Source: an uncultured SAR116 cluster alpha proteobacterium (GTDB lineage: Bacteria; Pseudomonadota; Alphaproteobacteria; Puniceispirillales; Puniceispirillaceae). From it: a DNA stretch of 64,000 nucleotides. The notes under the pieces are model-generated. The model searched no databases. It was not told the DNA's origin and saw nothing but the letters and a program-made list of their open reading frames with translations. The DNA lies in contig CACPDC010000003.1 in NCBI GenBank assembly GCA_902632595.1, forward strand, positions 41,001 through 105,000, in the 5' to 3' direction. The position numbers were made by a program, and so were the translations under genes. Below, piece by piece: positions 15,521 to 26,162 of this stretch. Numbering within the stretch: the first letter of the stretch is position 1; each line of letters starts with the position of its first letter.

Positions 15521-16056
15521 AATTAATGAATTTAGGAAAAGTATTAATTTTGGATGATGATAAAATTCTTTTGCGAAGACTTACGAAGTCTTTGGATTCC
15601 TTTGGTTTTCATGTGACCGCAGTTTCGTCAATACGAGAAGCAGAAGAACATATAGGTAATGCGAAATTTGACTCAGCTGTTCTTGATTTAAAATTAGAGG
15701 ATGGAAGTGGACTCTCCATTGTGAAAAAAATCTCTTCGATAAATCCGAAATGCAGGGTAATAATGCTTACCGGCTTTGGTAACATCGCAACAGCAGTTGC
15801 TGCGATGAAAGTGGGAGCTATTGATTACCTACCAAAACCTGCCAGTGCAGAGCAAATAAAAAATGCACTTATACATTATGACAATCCCTTGCCTCCACCA
15901 CCGGATAATCCGATGTCAGCAGATAGAGTCAGATGGGAGCATATTCAACGAGTATTCGAACAGTGTAATCGAAATGTCTCTGAAACAGCAAGAAGGCTAA
16001 AAATGCATCGTCGTACTTTGCAACGCATTCTTGCAAAACATGCGCCGAAAAGTTAA
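15517..16056 (+). CDS. regA: RegA/PrrA/ActR-type response regulator
   Basis: Receiver LILDDDK...LDLKLEDGSG...LTGFGNIATAV...YLPKP; proline hinge PLPPPPDNPMSADRVRWEHIQRV; Fis-type HTH NVSETARRLKMHRRTLQRIL. Confidence 0.92.
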
Positions 16057-16242
16057 TGCGGACCATTTGGGTATTTTTGTTGGTAAAATTGTTTTAAGTT
16101 ACCTCCATAAATTGAAGTTTGCCATTTCAGTTACCAGTGGTGTAAGCTTTTGATTCACAAAAGTCTCAAATGTTTCTGGAATTAACTATAAAAATAATTT
16201 TAATAGCAATGTTTTGCAAATGCTCACACATGAGTTCTCAGA

Positions 16243-17130
16243 ATGGATAATTCTGCTTTGTTGGCGTTAGCTGCCTCCTTTAGTTGGGTTTTATCTCAAT
16301 TATTTGGACACAAACCTGCCCTATATTATGGATCTCTTCAATTTAATAGATTAAGAATGATTATTGCTTCTTTCTTGTTGGCAATAATGATTTTACTTAC
16401 AGGAAATCATTGGGAGATAGCATCTAACTCATGGAAATGGATTATAGTATCGGGTATCGTTGGGATTGGTTTCGGTGATTTATTTTTATTTATCGCGATG
16501 GAAAGGCTTGGACCAAGAAGAACAGGGGTATTATTTGCCGTAAATGCTCCATTGGCAGCGCTGTTTGCTTGGTTACTTTTGGATGAGGCACTAACTTATT
16601 TTACTATATTCGCTGTTTTATTTGGTTTCACAGGAATAGTACTCGCAGTAATTTATGGAGGCCCCAAAACAAATATCCATGTCTGGGAATTCACAAAACC
16701 ACCTCTATGGATAGGTGTTGGAGCAGGTCTTATTGCGGCATCTGGACAGGCTGCGGGAGTATTGATTCTTCGACCAGTTATGGAACAAGGAACAGACCCA
16801 TTACAAGTGAGCCTGATAAGAGTTCTCGCTGCTGGTTTTTTTTTATGGGCACTAATATTTTTTGATAAAAATAAAACCAAGATATGGGAAATACCACCAA
16901 TGAGTGTAAGGTGGCATGTTATTGGAAATGGTTTTTTTGGATTAAGTTTTGGTTTGGCGCTATTTCTTAAAGCGTTGGAAACAGGTCAAGTAGCTAAAGT
17001 GACTATGTTGGTTTCCATAAGTCCAGTTTTGATGTTGCCATTTGTTTGGTTTCAAACAAAAAAAATGCCAGTTCTTGGAGCCTGGCTGGGGGCATTTTTA
17101 GTCGTTTTGGGCTCTTGGATGATTGTTTAG
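16243..17130 (+). CDS. EamA/DMT family transporter
   Basis: About 10 hydrophobic helices; RTGVLFAVNAPLAALFAWLLLDEAL. Confidence 0.88.
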   Translation: MDNSALLALAASFSWVLSQLFGHKPALYYGSLQFNRLRMIIASFLLAIMILLTGNHWEIASNSWKWIIVSGIVGIGFGDLFLFIAMERLGPRRTGVLFAVNAPLAALFAWLLLDEALTYFTIFAVLFGFTGIVLAVIYGGPKTNIHVWEFTKPPLWIGVGAGLIAASGQAAGVLILRPVMEQGTDPLQVSLIRVLAAGFFLWALIFFDKNKTKIWEIPPMSVRWHVIGNGFFGLSFGLALFLKALETGQVAKVTMLVSISPVLMLPFVWFQTKKMPVLGAWLGAFLVVLGSWMIV

Positions 17131-17144
17131 GGAAGTAATAAAAA

Positions 17145-18032
17145 ATGCGTGTATCACATAAAACCGCTTATGTTTATTTATTTCTAACTATGACTTTTTG
17201 GGCTGGAAATTCTATTACAGCACGAATGTTTGCAGCCGATTTACCCCCATTGCAACATGCATTTTGGAGGTGGCTTATTGCTTCCTTTTTAATTTTGATA
17301 ATTTTTAGACCACCCCTTAAGAGAGATCTTCCAATAATTTGGGAAAATAAATGGCCTATTTTTTGGATCGCAACTACCGGAATAGGTGCTTATAATACTA
17401 TGCAATATTGGGCTTTAAACTTTACAACAGTTAGCAACGTTGGATTGCTGCAAACAACAATTCCAATAATCTTATGTTTTTTTGAATGGGTTTTTTTTAA
17501 GGAGAAAACAACAAAAATACAGATTCTAGGTATGATGTTAGCAACGATTGGAGTATTTGTTGTCTTAATAAAAGCTAATTTGACCAATTTGATAAATCTC
17601 ACCTTTAATTACGGAGATTTGATTATGGTTGGAGCTATCTTACTATATGGTGTGTTTTCACTTTTAATAAGGTTTTCTCCCAAAAAAGTGAACCATTGGT
17701 CTCTCATATGGGTTTTATTTTTTATTGGTGCAATAGAGTTATTTCCCCTGCAATTATTGGAATATCAGGCAGGTTACAGAATTAATTTATCGATTGGACC
17801 AATGCTTGGATTAACCTATATTGTGATCGGTCCTGCTATACTTGCGTATAAGTTTTATACTTCAGCTGTTGTGACTCTTGGCGCAATACGCACGGGCCTG
17901 TTTTTTTATTGGTTGCCTATTGCTTCTGTTTTTTTAGCTATATTGATATTAGGAGAACCTTTACAAATTTATCACCTTATCGGTTTTGTTTTTGTCGTCT
18001 GTGGACTAAGGTTAGGCCTCACCAGAAGTTGA
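17145..18032 (+). CDS. EamA/DMT family transporter
   Basis: MTFWAGNSITARMFAADLPPLQHAFWRWLIA; duplicated hydrophobic EamA architecture. Confidence 0.9.
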   Translation: MRVSHKTAYVYLFLTMTFWAGNSITARMFAADLPPLQHAFWRWLIASFLILIIFRPPLKRDLPIIWENKWPIFWIATTGIGAYNTMQYWALNFTTVSNVGLLQTTIPIILCFFEWVFFKEKTTKIQILGMMLATIGVFVVLIKANLTNLINLTFNYGDLIMVGAILLYGVFSLLIRFSPKKVNHWSLIWVLFFIGAIELFPLQLLEYQAGYRINLSIGPMLGLTYIVIGPAILAYKFYTSAVVTLGAIRTGLFFYWLPIASVFLAILILGEPLQIYHLIGFVFVVCGLRLGLTRS

Positions 18033-18066
18033 AAATAAATATAGTTCATTATAAACCAACATATTT

Positions 18067-18555
18067 TTGAGAGATAACTTAACAATGTATAATAAGAAAA
18101 AAATAAACTTTGTAGCAGCATTATTTTTTGTGGTCATAATAATTGCCAAGCAGGCTTTTTCCGAAGAACTTATTGAGCCAAATGAAAGCTATACTCCTCT
18201 AGAAGTTATTGAAATACAATTATTAGGACTTCAATCAGGGGATACTGGACAAGGAATCGAGCAAGTATGGGTTTTTGCGCATCCTAATAATAAAAGAGCG
18301 ACAGGACCCCTAGAACGTTTTAGAACCTTATTTGAAATGCCTTCCTATTCTCCGCTTATTAATTTGCAAAGCTACTCAATCAATTTATTAAATGAAACAG
18401 ACATTGAAAGTCAGTTTATTGTTTCGATTGTTTCTGATGATGGTATATCTTACGATTATTTGTGGGCTTTAGAGAGAGTTCTTTCAGGTATCCAAGAGGG
18501 TTTCTGGATGACGACAATGGTATCATCACCGCGTCAGCTGAGTCGAGCTAGTTGA
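18067..18555 (+). CDS. Secreted hypothetical protein, DUF4864-like
   Basis: Signal peptide; SYTPLEVIEIQLLGLQSGD...GIEQVWVFAHPNNKRATGPLERFRTLF pattern. Confidence 0.65.
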   Translation: MRDNLTMYNKKKINFVAALFFVVIIIAKQAFSEELIEPNESYTPLEVIEIQLLGLQSGDTGQGIEQVWVFAHPNNKRATGPLERFRTLFEMPSYSPLINLQSYSINLLNETDIESQFIVSIVSDDGISYDYLWALERVLSGIQEGFWMTTMVSSPRQLSRAS

Positions 18556-19499
18556 GCTTAATTTCTGGTTTAATTATAAAGTCTGAGCAAATTCCCGTTT
18601 CCTTGCGAGCAGGTTTGTTAATATTATCTGGAGTCTTCCTACTCGGTTTATCCGATAATCTTGTTCTGTTAATAAATGATGAAACAGGTATATGGCAGTT
18701 TCATGCAATTCGAAGTTTAATAACTTCAATATTGATTTTTGGAATAGCTGTTTTTTTTAGACATGATGTCAGGCCCAAAAACTTATTACCTGTGGTAATA
18801 CGTTCCTTGCTTCTCAGTGGCGCTATGATTTGCTATTTTGGAGGCCTATCTTTCCTTTCCGTAGCCGAAGCAGGTGCCGGACTCTTTTTGTCCCCCATAT
18901 TTGTACTCATATTTTCAGTGATTATATTTAAGATACGAATCGGTATTTTTCGAATCCTTGCAGTGTTAATTGGTAGCTTAGGTGTATTTATTTTACTTGA
19001 GCCTGATTTGACGGAAATTCACTTATTGCAAATTATTCCCCTTTTGGCTGGGGTTTTTTATGCCATGGCTGCACTCTATACACGTCATTATTGTAGGGAG
19101 GAATCTGCTCTTGGCTTAACATTGAGTTATCTCATAGCTATTGGTGTGATTGGAGCCTTTGTGGCAACTATTTTTTGGTTTATTCCGTCAATTCACCAAC
19201 ATTCTTCTGAAATGTATATTTTTTTTCAAGGATGGAAAACTGTAAACATTAGATTTTTAATTTGGATAACTTTTCAAGCTGTTCTTACTGTTACGGCCTT
19301 AGCTCTAATTACAAGGGCTTATCAGATGGTTGATACAAGCATACTGGCGGTTTATGAATACGGATTTTTGATCTTTGCGGCCTTTTGGGGTTGGTTATTA
19401 TGGTCAACAGTTTTGGGTTTAAGTGAAATTACAGGTATCTTTTTAATCATGGCCGCGGGTATCATTATAATAGTTAGGTCAGCTCGCACGAATTCTTGA
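18552..19499 (+). CDS. EamA/DMT family transporter (TTG start overlapping preceding stop)
   Basis: SGVFLLGLSDNLVLLI..., FHAIRSLITSILIF, duplicated hydrophobic architecture. Confidence 0.87.
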   Translation: MSLISGLIIKSEQIPVSLRAGLLILSGVFLLGLSDNLVLLINDETGIWQFHAIRSLITSILIFGIAVFFRHDVRPKNLLPVVIRSLLLSGAMICYFGGLSFLSVAEAGAGLFLSPIFVLIFSVIIFKIRIGIFRILAVLIGSLGVFILLEPDLTEIHLLQIIPLLAGVFYAMAALYTRHYCREESALGLTLSYLIAIGVIGAFVATIFWFIPSIHQHSSEMYIFFQGWKTVNIRFLIWITFQAVLTVTALALITRAYQMVDTSILAVYEYGFLIFAAFWGWLLWSTVLGLSEITGIFLIMAAGIIIIVRSARTNS

Positions 19500-19608
19500 A
19501 TTAAGTCAGACTAGCAAATATGGTCAGATTAACATATTTGAGTAAGCAGGACATATGCGTTTCTTATCATAATTTTATGATTTAAGCAGATAATAATGGA
19601 AATATTAA

Positions 19609-20607
19609 ATGAAGATTCTCGTTGTTTCAGATGCCTGGTATCCTCAAATAAATGGTGTGGTTAATTCCATTTTATGTACCAGAAATTGTCTACAAGATTT
19701 AGGTCATCAGGTGATTATGTTAACACCTGAAAGGTTCAAAACAATTCCATGCCCAACCTATCCTGAAATTCGATTGTCTGTTTTCCCAAAAAAAGGGGTG
19801 CAAAAATTTCTAAATAGTCAAGAATTCGATGCAATTCATATTGCAACAGAGGGGCCGCTTGGCATAGCAACTAGAAATTATGCGATAAAAAATAAATTGC
19901 AGTTTACAACTGCATTTCATACCAAGTTTCCTGACTATATTAGGGCAAGAATTGGTCTTCCTACTATTATCAGTTATAGTTTTTTGCGTTGGTTCCATAA
20001 TAAATCGGAAGCTGTGCTTACGCCGACTGATTCAATTATAGAGGAATTGAAAAAATATCAAATAGGTAATCCAGTTCATTGGCCAAGAGGTGTAGAAACC
20101 GATTTTTTTAAACCGTTTGCTAACCGTAAGCCAAATAGAGAGCCAATATATTTATATGTTGGGAGGGTCGCCATTGAAAAAAATATTGAAGCTTTTTTGT
20201 CTTTAGATTTAATTGGAAAAAAAATCATCGTTGGAGATGGCCCATTGTTATCCAAGCTAAAGCTGCGTTATCCTAAAGCAACTTTTTTAGGAAACAAAGA
20301 TAAAAAAGATCTGCCCGAAATTTATAATCAAGCAGATGTTTTTGTCTTCCCGAGTCGTACAGATACTTTTGGTTTAGTATTATTGGAAGCAATGGCGTGC
20401 GGAGTTCCCATTGCGGCTTTTCCTACAGCTGGCCCAATCGACGTGATTGGTGATTCTAGTGCAGGCTGTCTATCAGAAGATCTAGCAGAAGCTATAAAGG
20501 GGGCTCTAAAAATACCTCGTAACATTGCAAGAGAGCATGCGTTGAGATACTCATGGTTAGAAGCGTCGCGATTGTTTCTTAAACAGCAAATTCAAATAAA
20601 TAAGTAA
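19609..20607 (+). CDS. GT4-type glycosyltransferase
   Basis: MKILVVSDAWYPQINGVVNSI, PTYPEIRLSVFP, YVGRVAIEKNIEAFL, FPSRTDTFGLVLLEAMACGVPIAAFP. Confidence 0.9.
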   Translation: MKILVVSDAWYPQINGVVNSILCTRNCLQDLGHQVIMLTPERFKTIPCPTYPEIRLSVFPKKGVQKFLNSQEFDAIHIATEGPLGIATRNYAIKNKLQFTTAFHTKFPDYIRARIGLPTIISYSFLRWFHNKSEAVLTPTDSIIEELKKYQIGNPVHWPRGVETDFFKPFANRKPNREPIYLYVGRVAIEKNIEAFLSLDLIGKKIIVGDGPLLSKLKLRYPKATFLGNKDKKDLPEIYNQADVFVFPSRTDTFGLVLLEAMACGVPIAAFPTAGPIDVIGDSSAGCLSEDLAEAIKGALKIPRNIAREHALRYSWLEASRLFLKQQIQINK

Positions 20608-20621
20608 TCGTGGAAGTTTTT

Positions 20622-22115
20622 TTAGTTTACATATGAAACTTTAGTGTTAAAGGATAGTGTTTTTGCGAAGCTAATTATGAGTTTTTCATTTTTAGATGTG
20701 AAAAGCTGTGATGCTGATTTTGTAATTTCAACGATTAGCGTTTTTTCTTTAATTTTTAATTTAATGAAACTTAGATTTTGATTTATTCCAGCGCTGAAAC
20801 TTAAACCAAATTTTAAGCCAAGACCAATAAAAAGTGCATATTGTTGTTGTTTTTTGGTAAGAATAAATGCACATGAAACTGGTTGTTCTAAAGTAGAGTT
20901 AACACCGTTATATCTATGAAATAATGTGAGAGATATCCATAAACGCTCGGGGTGAGACAGACTGTAAATAGGAAGTGCATTTATTTTTTCAAAAGCCAAA
21001 CTAGCGCGCATTGAAGACTCTTCATCCCAGCAAATTTCAGATAACAAACAAGCAGCTTTAACTAAACGTTTAGTATTCAGATCCGCCATATTTGTTGTTC
21101 CTATCTTTATACATGGCTCAATAAACTTAAATAAATTATCATTTATAGAGGAAAACCGCTGCCTATGTGCTGCAATTTCTGCGCAGGCTATATGCAGCGG
21201 GTCCTTTTTTATTTGGTGGGCTAATTCTGGTTGCTCAGAAATTTCCTTTGCAATTAATCCGTCTCTAATACTAGTACCACTTATAACCAAATTATTTACT
21301 TTGGTGATAGATAATAAACATGCAATTATTTCCGATGCTTTCGGCATTGAAAAACGTCGTCCTTCGGGAACGCCATCTAGATCGGATGGCATAGTTAAGA
21401 TCTTATTCAATAATGAGTTTGTTGCCATTCTGGATATAGTTAGAGCATGTAACATGCCTAGAGGATATCTAGTTTTATGAATATATGCAGAGCCAAGTGC
21501 CCTAAAACTGCCACCTACACCGTATAAATCTAAACCTGCTAAATTAGAGAGCCAATTAATTTTTGAGATCATTTCGGTGATCTCAGACTGAGTTTTTATA
21601 CTTAAATGTCCAACATTGAGGCTAGTGGAATTGACAGGTTCTTTATTTTTGACATATATCAATTCAAGGCTTCCACCACCGAGATCTGCGATAAGACCGT
21701 CGCTTATGTTAAAGTTTGATAGAAGACCAATGGCTACTAAATGAGCTTCTTCTTCTTGCTCTAATACTTGAATTTTTTGATTAAGTATTTGCTGTGCGGG
21801 AATCAAAAAATCTTTCGCATTATGGGCGCGCCTTGTAGCTGCAGTGGCAACAATTTTTATGGACAGATTGGGAAGGGATTTTAGGATATAGGCGAACCTA
21901 CCCAAGGTCTCTAATGCTGTTTTAATTCTTGCTGGTTGAAGAATATTATCTGGTTCTATTCCCTCTCCTAGCCGGCAAGTTACACGTTCATTAAATAAAG
22001 GAAAAGGAAACCTCCCCATAGTTTTGAAAATCACCAGCCTAATAGAGCTTGAACCAATATCTATTACTCCAATATGGTCAGATGAATTAGAAGATATTAA
22101 GGATTGCTCAAACAT
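20622..22115 (-). CDS. ppx: Ppx/GppA exopolyphosphatase
   Basis: IGVIDIGSSSIRLVIF, TAATRRAHNAKDFL, LIADLGGGSLELIYV, GGSFRALGSAYIH. Confidence 0.93.
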   Translation of the reverse strand: MFEQSLISSNSSDHIGVIDIGSSSIRLVIFKTMGRFPFPLFNERVTCRLGEGIEPDNILQPARIKTALETLGRFAYILKSLPNLSIKIVATAATRRAHNAKDFLIPAQQILNQKIQVLEQEEEAHLVAIGLLSNFNISDGLIADLGGGSLELIYVKNKEPVNSTSLNVGHLSIKTQSEITEMISKINWLSNLAGLDLYGVGGSFRALGSAYIHKTRYPLGMLHALTISRMATNSLLNKILTMPSDLDGVPEGRRFSMPKASEIIACLLSITKVNNLVISGTSIRDGLIAKEISEQPELAHQIKKDPLHIACAEIAAHRQRFSSINDNLFKFIEPCIKIGTTNMADLNTKRLVKAACLLSEICWDEESSMRASLAFEKINALPIYSLSHPERLWISLTLFHRYNGVNSTLEQPVSCAFILTKKQQQYALFIGLGLKFGLSFSAGINQNLSFIKLKIKEKTLIVEITKSASQLFTSKNEKLIISFAKTLSFNTKVSYVN

Positions 22116-22132
22116 GCAGAAATTTCCGATTT

Positions 22133-24241
22133 TCAGTCTGTTATTGAAAGACTCCCCAATCCTGACAGACTTGGGTTTTTCATAAAATAGGTGTGTGATG
22201 AAAAGTTCTTTTTGGAATTCTCTAACTTATTATATATGCCATCTGATTGAAGCTCCCAGCAATTGCTTGTGTCTTTTAGTGAGGCTACCATAACTTGTTT
22301 TAGTACTTGTGCACGAACAGTTTCATTTTCTAGCGGTATAAAAGTCTCTAAACGCTGATATAGATTACGAGGCATCAAATCACCAGATGCCATAACCACT
22401 ATATTCTTTTCGGATAAAAATTCTCCTCCATTGGCAAAAATATAAACTCTAGAATGCTCCAGAAATCTTCCAATAATTGAAGTGACAGTTATATTTTCTG
22501 ATAACCCTTTAACTTTTGGCCGCAGGCAGCAAATTCCGCGCACAATAAGTTGAATCTTTACCCCGGCTTGAGAAGCTTCATATAATTTTGTGATTATGTC
22601 TTTATCTACAAGCGCATTTGTTTTCATCCATATTCCAGAAGGAATTCCTGCTTTGGCTGCTTTGATTTCAGCTTCAATATGACGGAGAAACCATTTTGCA
22701 GATGAAAACGGAGATATGACAACTTTCTCAAAATGTTTAGGTTCAATGTGACTCGTTAGGTAGTTGAAAATGCGCCAGGCATCCCTGCAAATTTCTGGAT
22801 TACAGGTAAAATAAGATAAATCTGTGTAGCTTTTGGCAGTGATAGGATGATAATTTCCAGTCCCGTAATGGGCATAAGAAACTAATTTACCGCCCTCTCG
22901 TCGCGTTATTAATGATAATTTGGCATGAATTTTCATATTTGCCAAACCATAAGCAACCTGTACCCCGGCTCTCTCAAGAAGTCTTGCAAGTTGGATGTTA
23001 TTTTCTTCATCAAAACGTGCTTTAATTTCAATCAACGCGGAGACCGTTTTCCCACTTTCGGCAGCGTCAACAAGAGCTTTTACTATGGGAGAGTCAATGG
23101 ATGTTCGATATAACGTCTGGCGAATTGTTAATACTTTTGGGTCGTCTGCGGCTTGTTCTAAAAATCTCAAAACAACGTCAAAACTTTCATATGGATGGTG
23201 AATAATTATGTCTTTGTTTCGGATGGCTGCAAAGCAGTCCCCCTTAAAATCCAAAATACGCTGGGGAAAACGTGCCTGATAAGGTGTAAAACACAACGAT
23301 GGTTTAAGAAAGGCTGAGAATCCAGAAAAATCTGAAATTCCTATGTAGCCATTCGAAATAGTTATTTGACTCTCGCGAAGATGCATTTCTTGCTTTAAAA
23401 AACTTACTACCTCTTTCGACAAACTATCTGAAACAGTTAAATTAACCGAATTTCCTCGTCTTCTTGCACGTAAAGCCGACTCAAACTGTCGGATTAAATC
23501 ATCTGCTTCATCATCTATCTCAATTTCTGAGTCACGAAGTAACCTAAACATGCCAGAACTTTTGACCGAATATCCTGGATAAATTATATCGATAAACATT
23601 TTTATTATGGTATCGATACATGCAACTCGTACTCCTTTATCTGGGAGCCTAACGAAACGCTTTACATTTTCTGGTATAAGAATAACTGACTTAATAATTT
23701 CACCAGTTGCAGAAACTAATTCAAAAAACACCCCTTTTCCGTTATTCTGGATAAAAGGAAATGGATGAGATGGGTCAAGTGTGGTGGGTGCTAAAAGTGG
23801 GAGAATTTCTTTCTCATACCAAGTTCTAAGCCATTGGATGTCAGAGGGTAAAAGTGTTGTTTCATCGGTTAAAAACACCCCTACTTTTGAACATTCAGTT
23901 AAAATTGAGTCGAGTTGTTTACGCTGATTAATTTCTAATTGTTTGGCTCGTTCGGTTATTTTTAAAATAAGATAATCAAGGGTGGTATTTTGTTCAGGCA
24001 GCGTAGTAAATCCTCTTGTGCTGAGCTGATACAAGCCAGCAAGTCGTATCATATAGAACTCATCTAGGTTATTCGCTGCAATAGTCACAAAGCGTAATCG
24101 CTCTGCTAATGGTATGCTAATATCATATGAATTAGCTAAAACACGCTCGTTAAATGCCAACCAGCTGAGCTCTCTGTTAAAAAAGGACGTATTTTGATTA
24201 TCAGGATCGATGAGAGGTTTTGTTGGTGGAATTTTATTCAT
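22133..24241 (-). CDS. ppk1: Polyphosphate kinase 1
   Basis: FFNRELSWLAFNERVL, HHPYESFDVVLRFL, IRQTLYRTSIDSPIVKAL, IHAKLSLITRREGG, YAHYGTGNYHPITAKSYTDL. Confidence 0.97.
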   Translation of the reverse strand: MNKIPPTKPLIDPDNQNTSFFNRELSWLAFNERVLANSYDISIPLAERLRFVTIAANNLDEFYMIRLAGLYQLSTRGFTTLPEQNTTLDYLILKITERAKQLEINQRKQLDSILTECSKVGVFLTDETTLLPSDIQWLRTWYEKEILPLLAPTTLDPSHPFPFIQNNGKGVFFELVSATGEIIKSVILIPENVKRFVRLPDKGVRVACIDTIIKMFIDIIYPGYSVKSSGMFRLLRDSEIEIDDEADDLIRQFESALRARRRGNSVNLTVSDSLSKEVVSFLKQEMHLRESQITISNGYIGISDFSGFSAFLKPSLCFTPYQARFPQRILDFKGDCFAAIRNKDIIIHHPYESFDVVLRFLEQAADDPKVLTIRQTLYRTSIDSPIVKALVDAAESGKTVSALIEIKARFDEENNIQLARLLERAGVQVAYGLANMKIHAKLSLITRREGGKLVSYAHYGTGNYHPITAKSYTDLSYFTCNPEICRDAWRIFNYLTSHIEPKHFEKVVISPFSSAKWFLRHIEAEIKAAKAGIPSGIWMKTNALVDKDIITKLYEASQAGVKIQLIVRGICCLRPKVKGLSENITVTSIIGRFLEHSRVYIFANGGEFLSEKNIVVMASGDLMPRNLYQRLETFIPLENETVRAQVLKQVMVASLKDTSNCWELQSDGIYNKLENSKKNFSSHTYFMKNPSLSGLGSLSITD

Positions 24242-24401
24242 AAATTTCTGGTATTTTGGTTATGATTAGTATGAACTAAAAATAGTACTAATAAAAAATT
24301 TTTTAGATTCTATTATATTATGGTTGCAGACTCAATCAAGAAGCATCTTTAAATAGCCTTGCTATACTCACGAAAAATAAACATCTTTATCACACAAAAA
24401 T

Positions 24402-24420
24402 GATATTGAAAATCATTCTC
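24402..24420 (+). promoter_or_regulatory. Putative Fur box
   Basis: GATATTGAAAATCATTCTC matches the classical GATAATGATAATCATTATC consensus at 16 of 19 positions; directly upstream of an iron-type ABC permease. Confidence 0.6.
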
Positions 24421-24460
24421 AGCTGTGGCAATCATATTCTTTTTAAAGAAACTTATAAGT

Positions 24461-26143
24461 ATGATTAAACTTGCTAGTAACTTGTTGAACAATATAGGAT
24501 ATTTAAAATATAAAAAGAAAATATCATTCGATTTGCTTTTACAAATTTTAGCTTTGTTCCTCGTTTTTTTTACTTTAGCGCCAGTATTCAATATTATTTT
24601 TGTGTCATTGGGTGATAATAAGAATTTGTTGTTTCACCTTATGGAAACTGTTCTACCTAGATATTTTATTAATACTATTTTCTTGATGGTTGGTGTTGGC
24701 TTGCTCGCAGCCATTTTTGGCATTTCTTCGGGTTGGATAATTGCAAGATATGATTTTTGGGGAAGAAAGACCCTTAGCTGGATGTTAGTCTTACCTGCTG
24801 CTATACCAGCTTACTTAATAGCTTTTACGTATACTGATTTTTTAGAATATGCGGGTCCAGTTCAAACCTATCTTCGCTTACTTTTTGGTTGGAATGGACC
24901 ACGTGATTATTGGTTTCCTGATGTCAGAACCCATTTTGGGGCAATTTTGATGATGGCATGTGTGCTATATCCATATATTTATATTTTCGTGAGAACCGCA
25001 TTTCAGAGAATTTCTCGAACATTATTTGAAGCAGCAGCCTTAACGGGTAAACCATTATTCTCAAGTGTTGCTATTCCTCTTGCTAGACCTGCAATAATTG
25101 CAAGTTTATCCCTTGTGTTAATGGAAGTTGTATCCGATTTTGGCACAGTTGATTATTTTGGGATAGAAACGCTTACACTCGGAATTTTTAATGTATGGCT
25201 TGGTATGAATAATATCGTAGCAGCAGCACAAATATCTTTGATTGCTTTTATACTAATTTTACTTTTATTAGCTTTAGAACGTTATGCCCGTTCTAACAGG
25301 CTTTTTTCAAATAAATCTCCTGGTTTTAAGGGTATGCCAAAAATAAAACTAGCGCCAAAAAAACAAATAGTATGTTTTTTAATCTGTAGTCTCCCAGTAA
25401 CAATAGGTTTTGTGATACCAGTCATGATTTTAATATCTTTCATTATACAATCCCATGCTTTGAATTCCTTTCATTTCCTAAATAAGACGTTTCATAACAC
25501 GCTTATGATTTCATTTATTGGCGCAATAATCATTATTATCGTTTCAACATTCCTTTCTATAATTAGCTTTTACAGGTTAAATAAATCTGGGAAATTTCTA
25601 GCAAGTCTATCTGCAAGCGGCTACGCCTTTCCAGGAACAATACTGGCAATTGGCGTTCTACATTTTTTAGCTCAACTAGAAATCATGTTTCAATCACTCT
25701 GGTCGGTTTTAATTACACAGCCTTATGAGGCAGTTATAAGCGGTAGTTTTCTTGTGTTGATAATAGCTTATCTCGCAAGATTTAATGCAGTTGGCTATGG
25801 CTCAGTAATGGCCGGGCTTGAGCAAATACCACGAGACCTAATATCCGCTAGCCAAATTTTGGGTAAGCGTTTTGGTAGTTCAGTGGGTGCTGTTTTACTT
25901 CCAAACTTATGGCCTGCAATTTTAGCTGGAGGACTTTTGTTATTTGTAGATATAATGAAAGAATTACCGCTGACACTGCTATTGCGACCTATGGACTTTG
26001 AAACCTTTGCAACCATTACCTATCAATTAGCTAAAAGTGAAATGTTGGAACAAGCCGCTTACCCAGCGCTTTGCATTGTGGTCTCTGGTTTGATTCCCGT
26101 TGTGATTGCAAACATAGCTTTGTCCAAAATAGCTGAAAAATAA
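24461..26143 (+). CDS. Fe(3+) ABC transporter permease (FbpB/SfuB-type, two fused permease halves)
   Basis: Two BPD permease domains; SWMLVLPAAIPAYLIAFTYTDF, DIMKELPLTLLLRPMDFETFATITYQLAKSEMLEQAA; start 24425 also possible. Confidence 0.88.
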   Translation: MIKLASNLLNNIGYLKYKKKISFDLLLQILALFLVFFTLAPVFNIIFVSLGDNKNLLFHLMETVLPRYFINTIFLMVGVGLLAAIFGISSGWIIARYDFWGRKTLSWMLVLPAAIPAYLIAFTYTDFLEYAGPVQTYLRLLFGWNGPRDYWFPDVRTHFGAILMMACVLYPYIYIFVRTAFQRISRTLFEAAALTGKPLFSSVAIPLARPAIIASLSLVLMEVVSDFGTVDYFGIETLTLGIFNVWLGMNNIVAAAQISLIAFILILLLLALERYARSNRLFSNKSPGFKGMPKIKLAPKKQIVCFLICSLPVTIGFVIPVMILISFIIQSHALNSFHFLNKTFHNTLMISFIGAIIIIIVSTFLSIISFYRLNKSGKFLASLSASGYAFPGTILAIGVLHFLAQLEIMFQSLWSVLITQPYEAVISGSFLVLIIAYLARFNAVGYGSVMAGLEQIPRDLISASQILGKRFGSSVGAVLLPNLWPAILAGGLLLFVDIMKELPLTLLLRPMDFETFATITYQLAKSEMLEQAAYPALCIVVSGLIPVVIANIALSKIAEK

Positions 26144-26162
26144 AATTGTAATTTAAGAATTT

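Noticed and set aside
16057-16242. Intergenic gap checked for tRNA/ncRNA
   Set aside because: No cloverleaf, T-loop motif or recognisable structured RNA.
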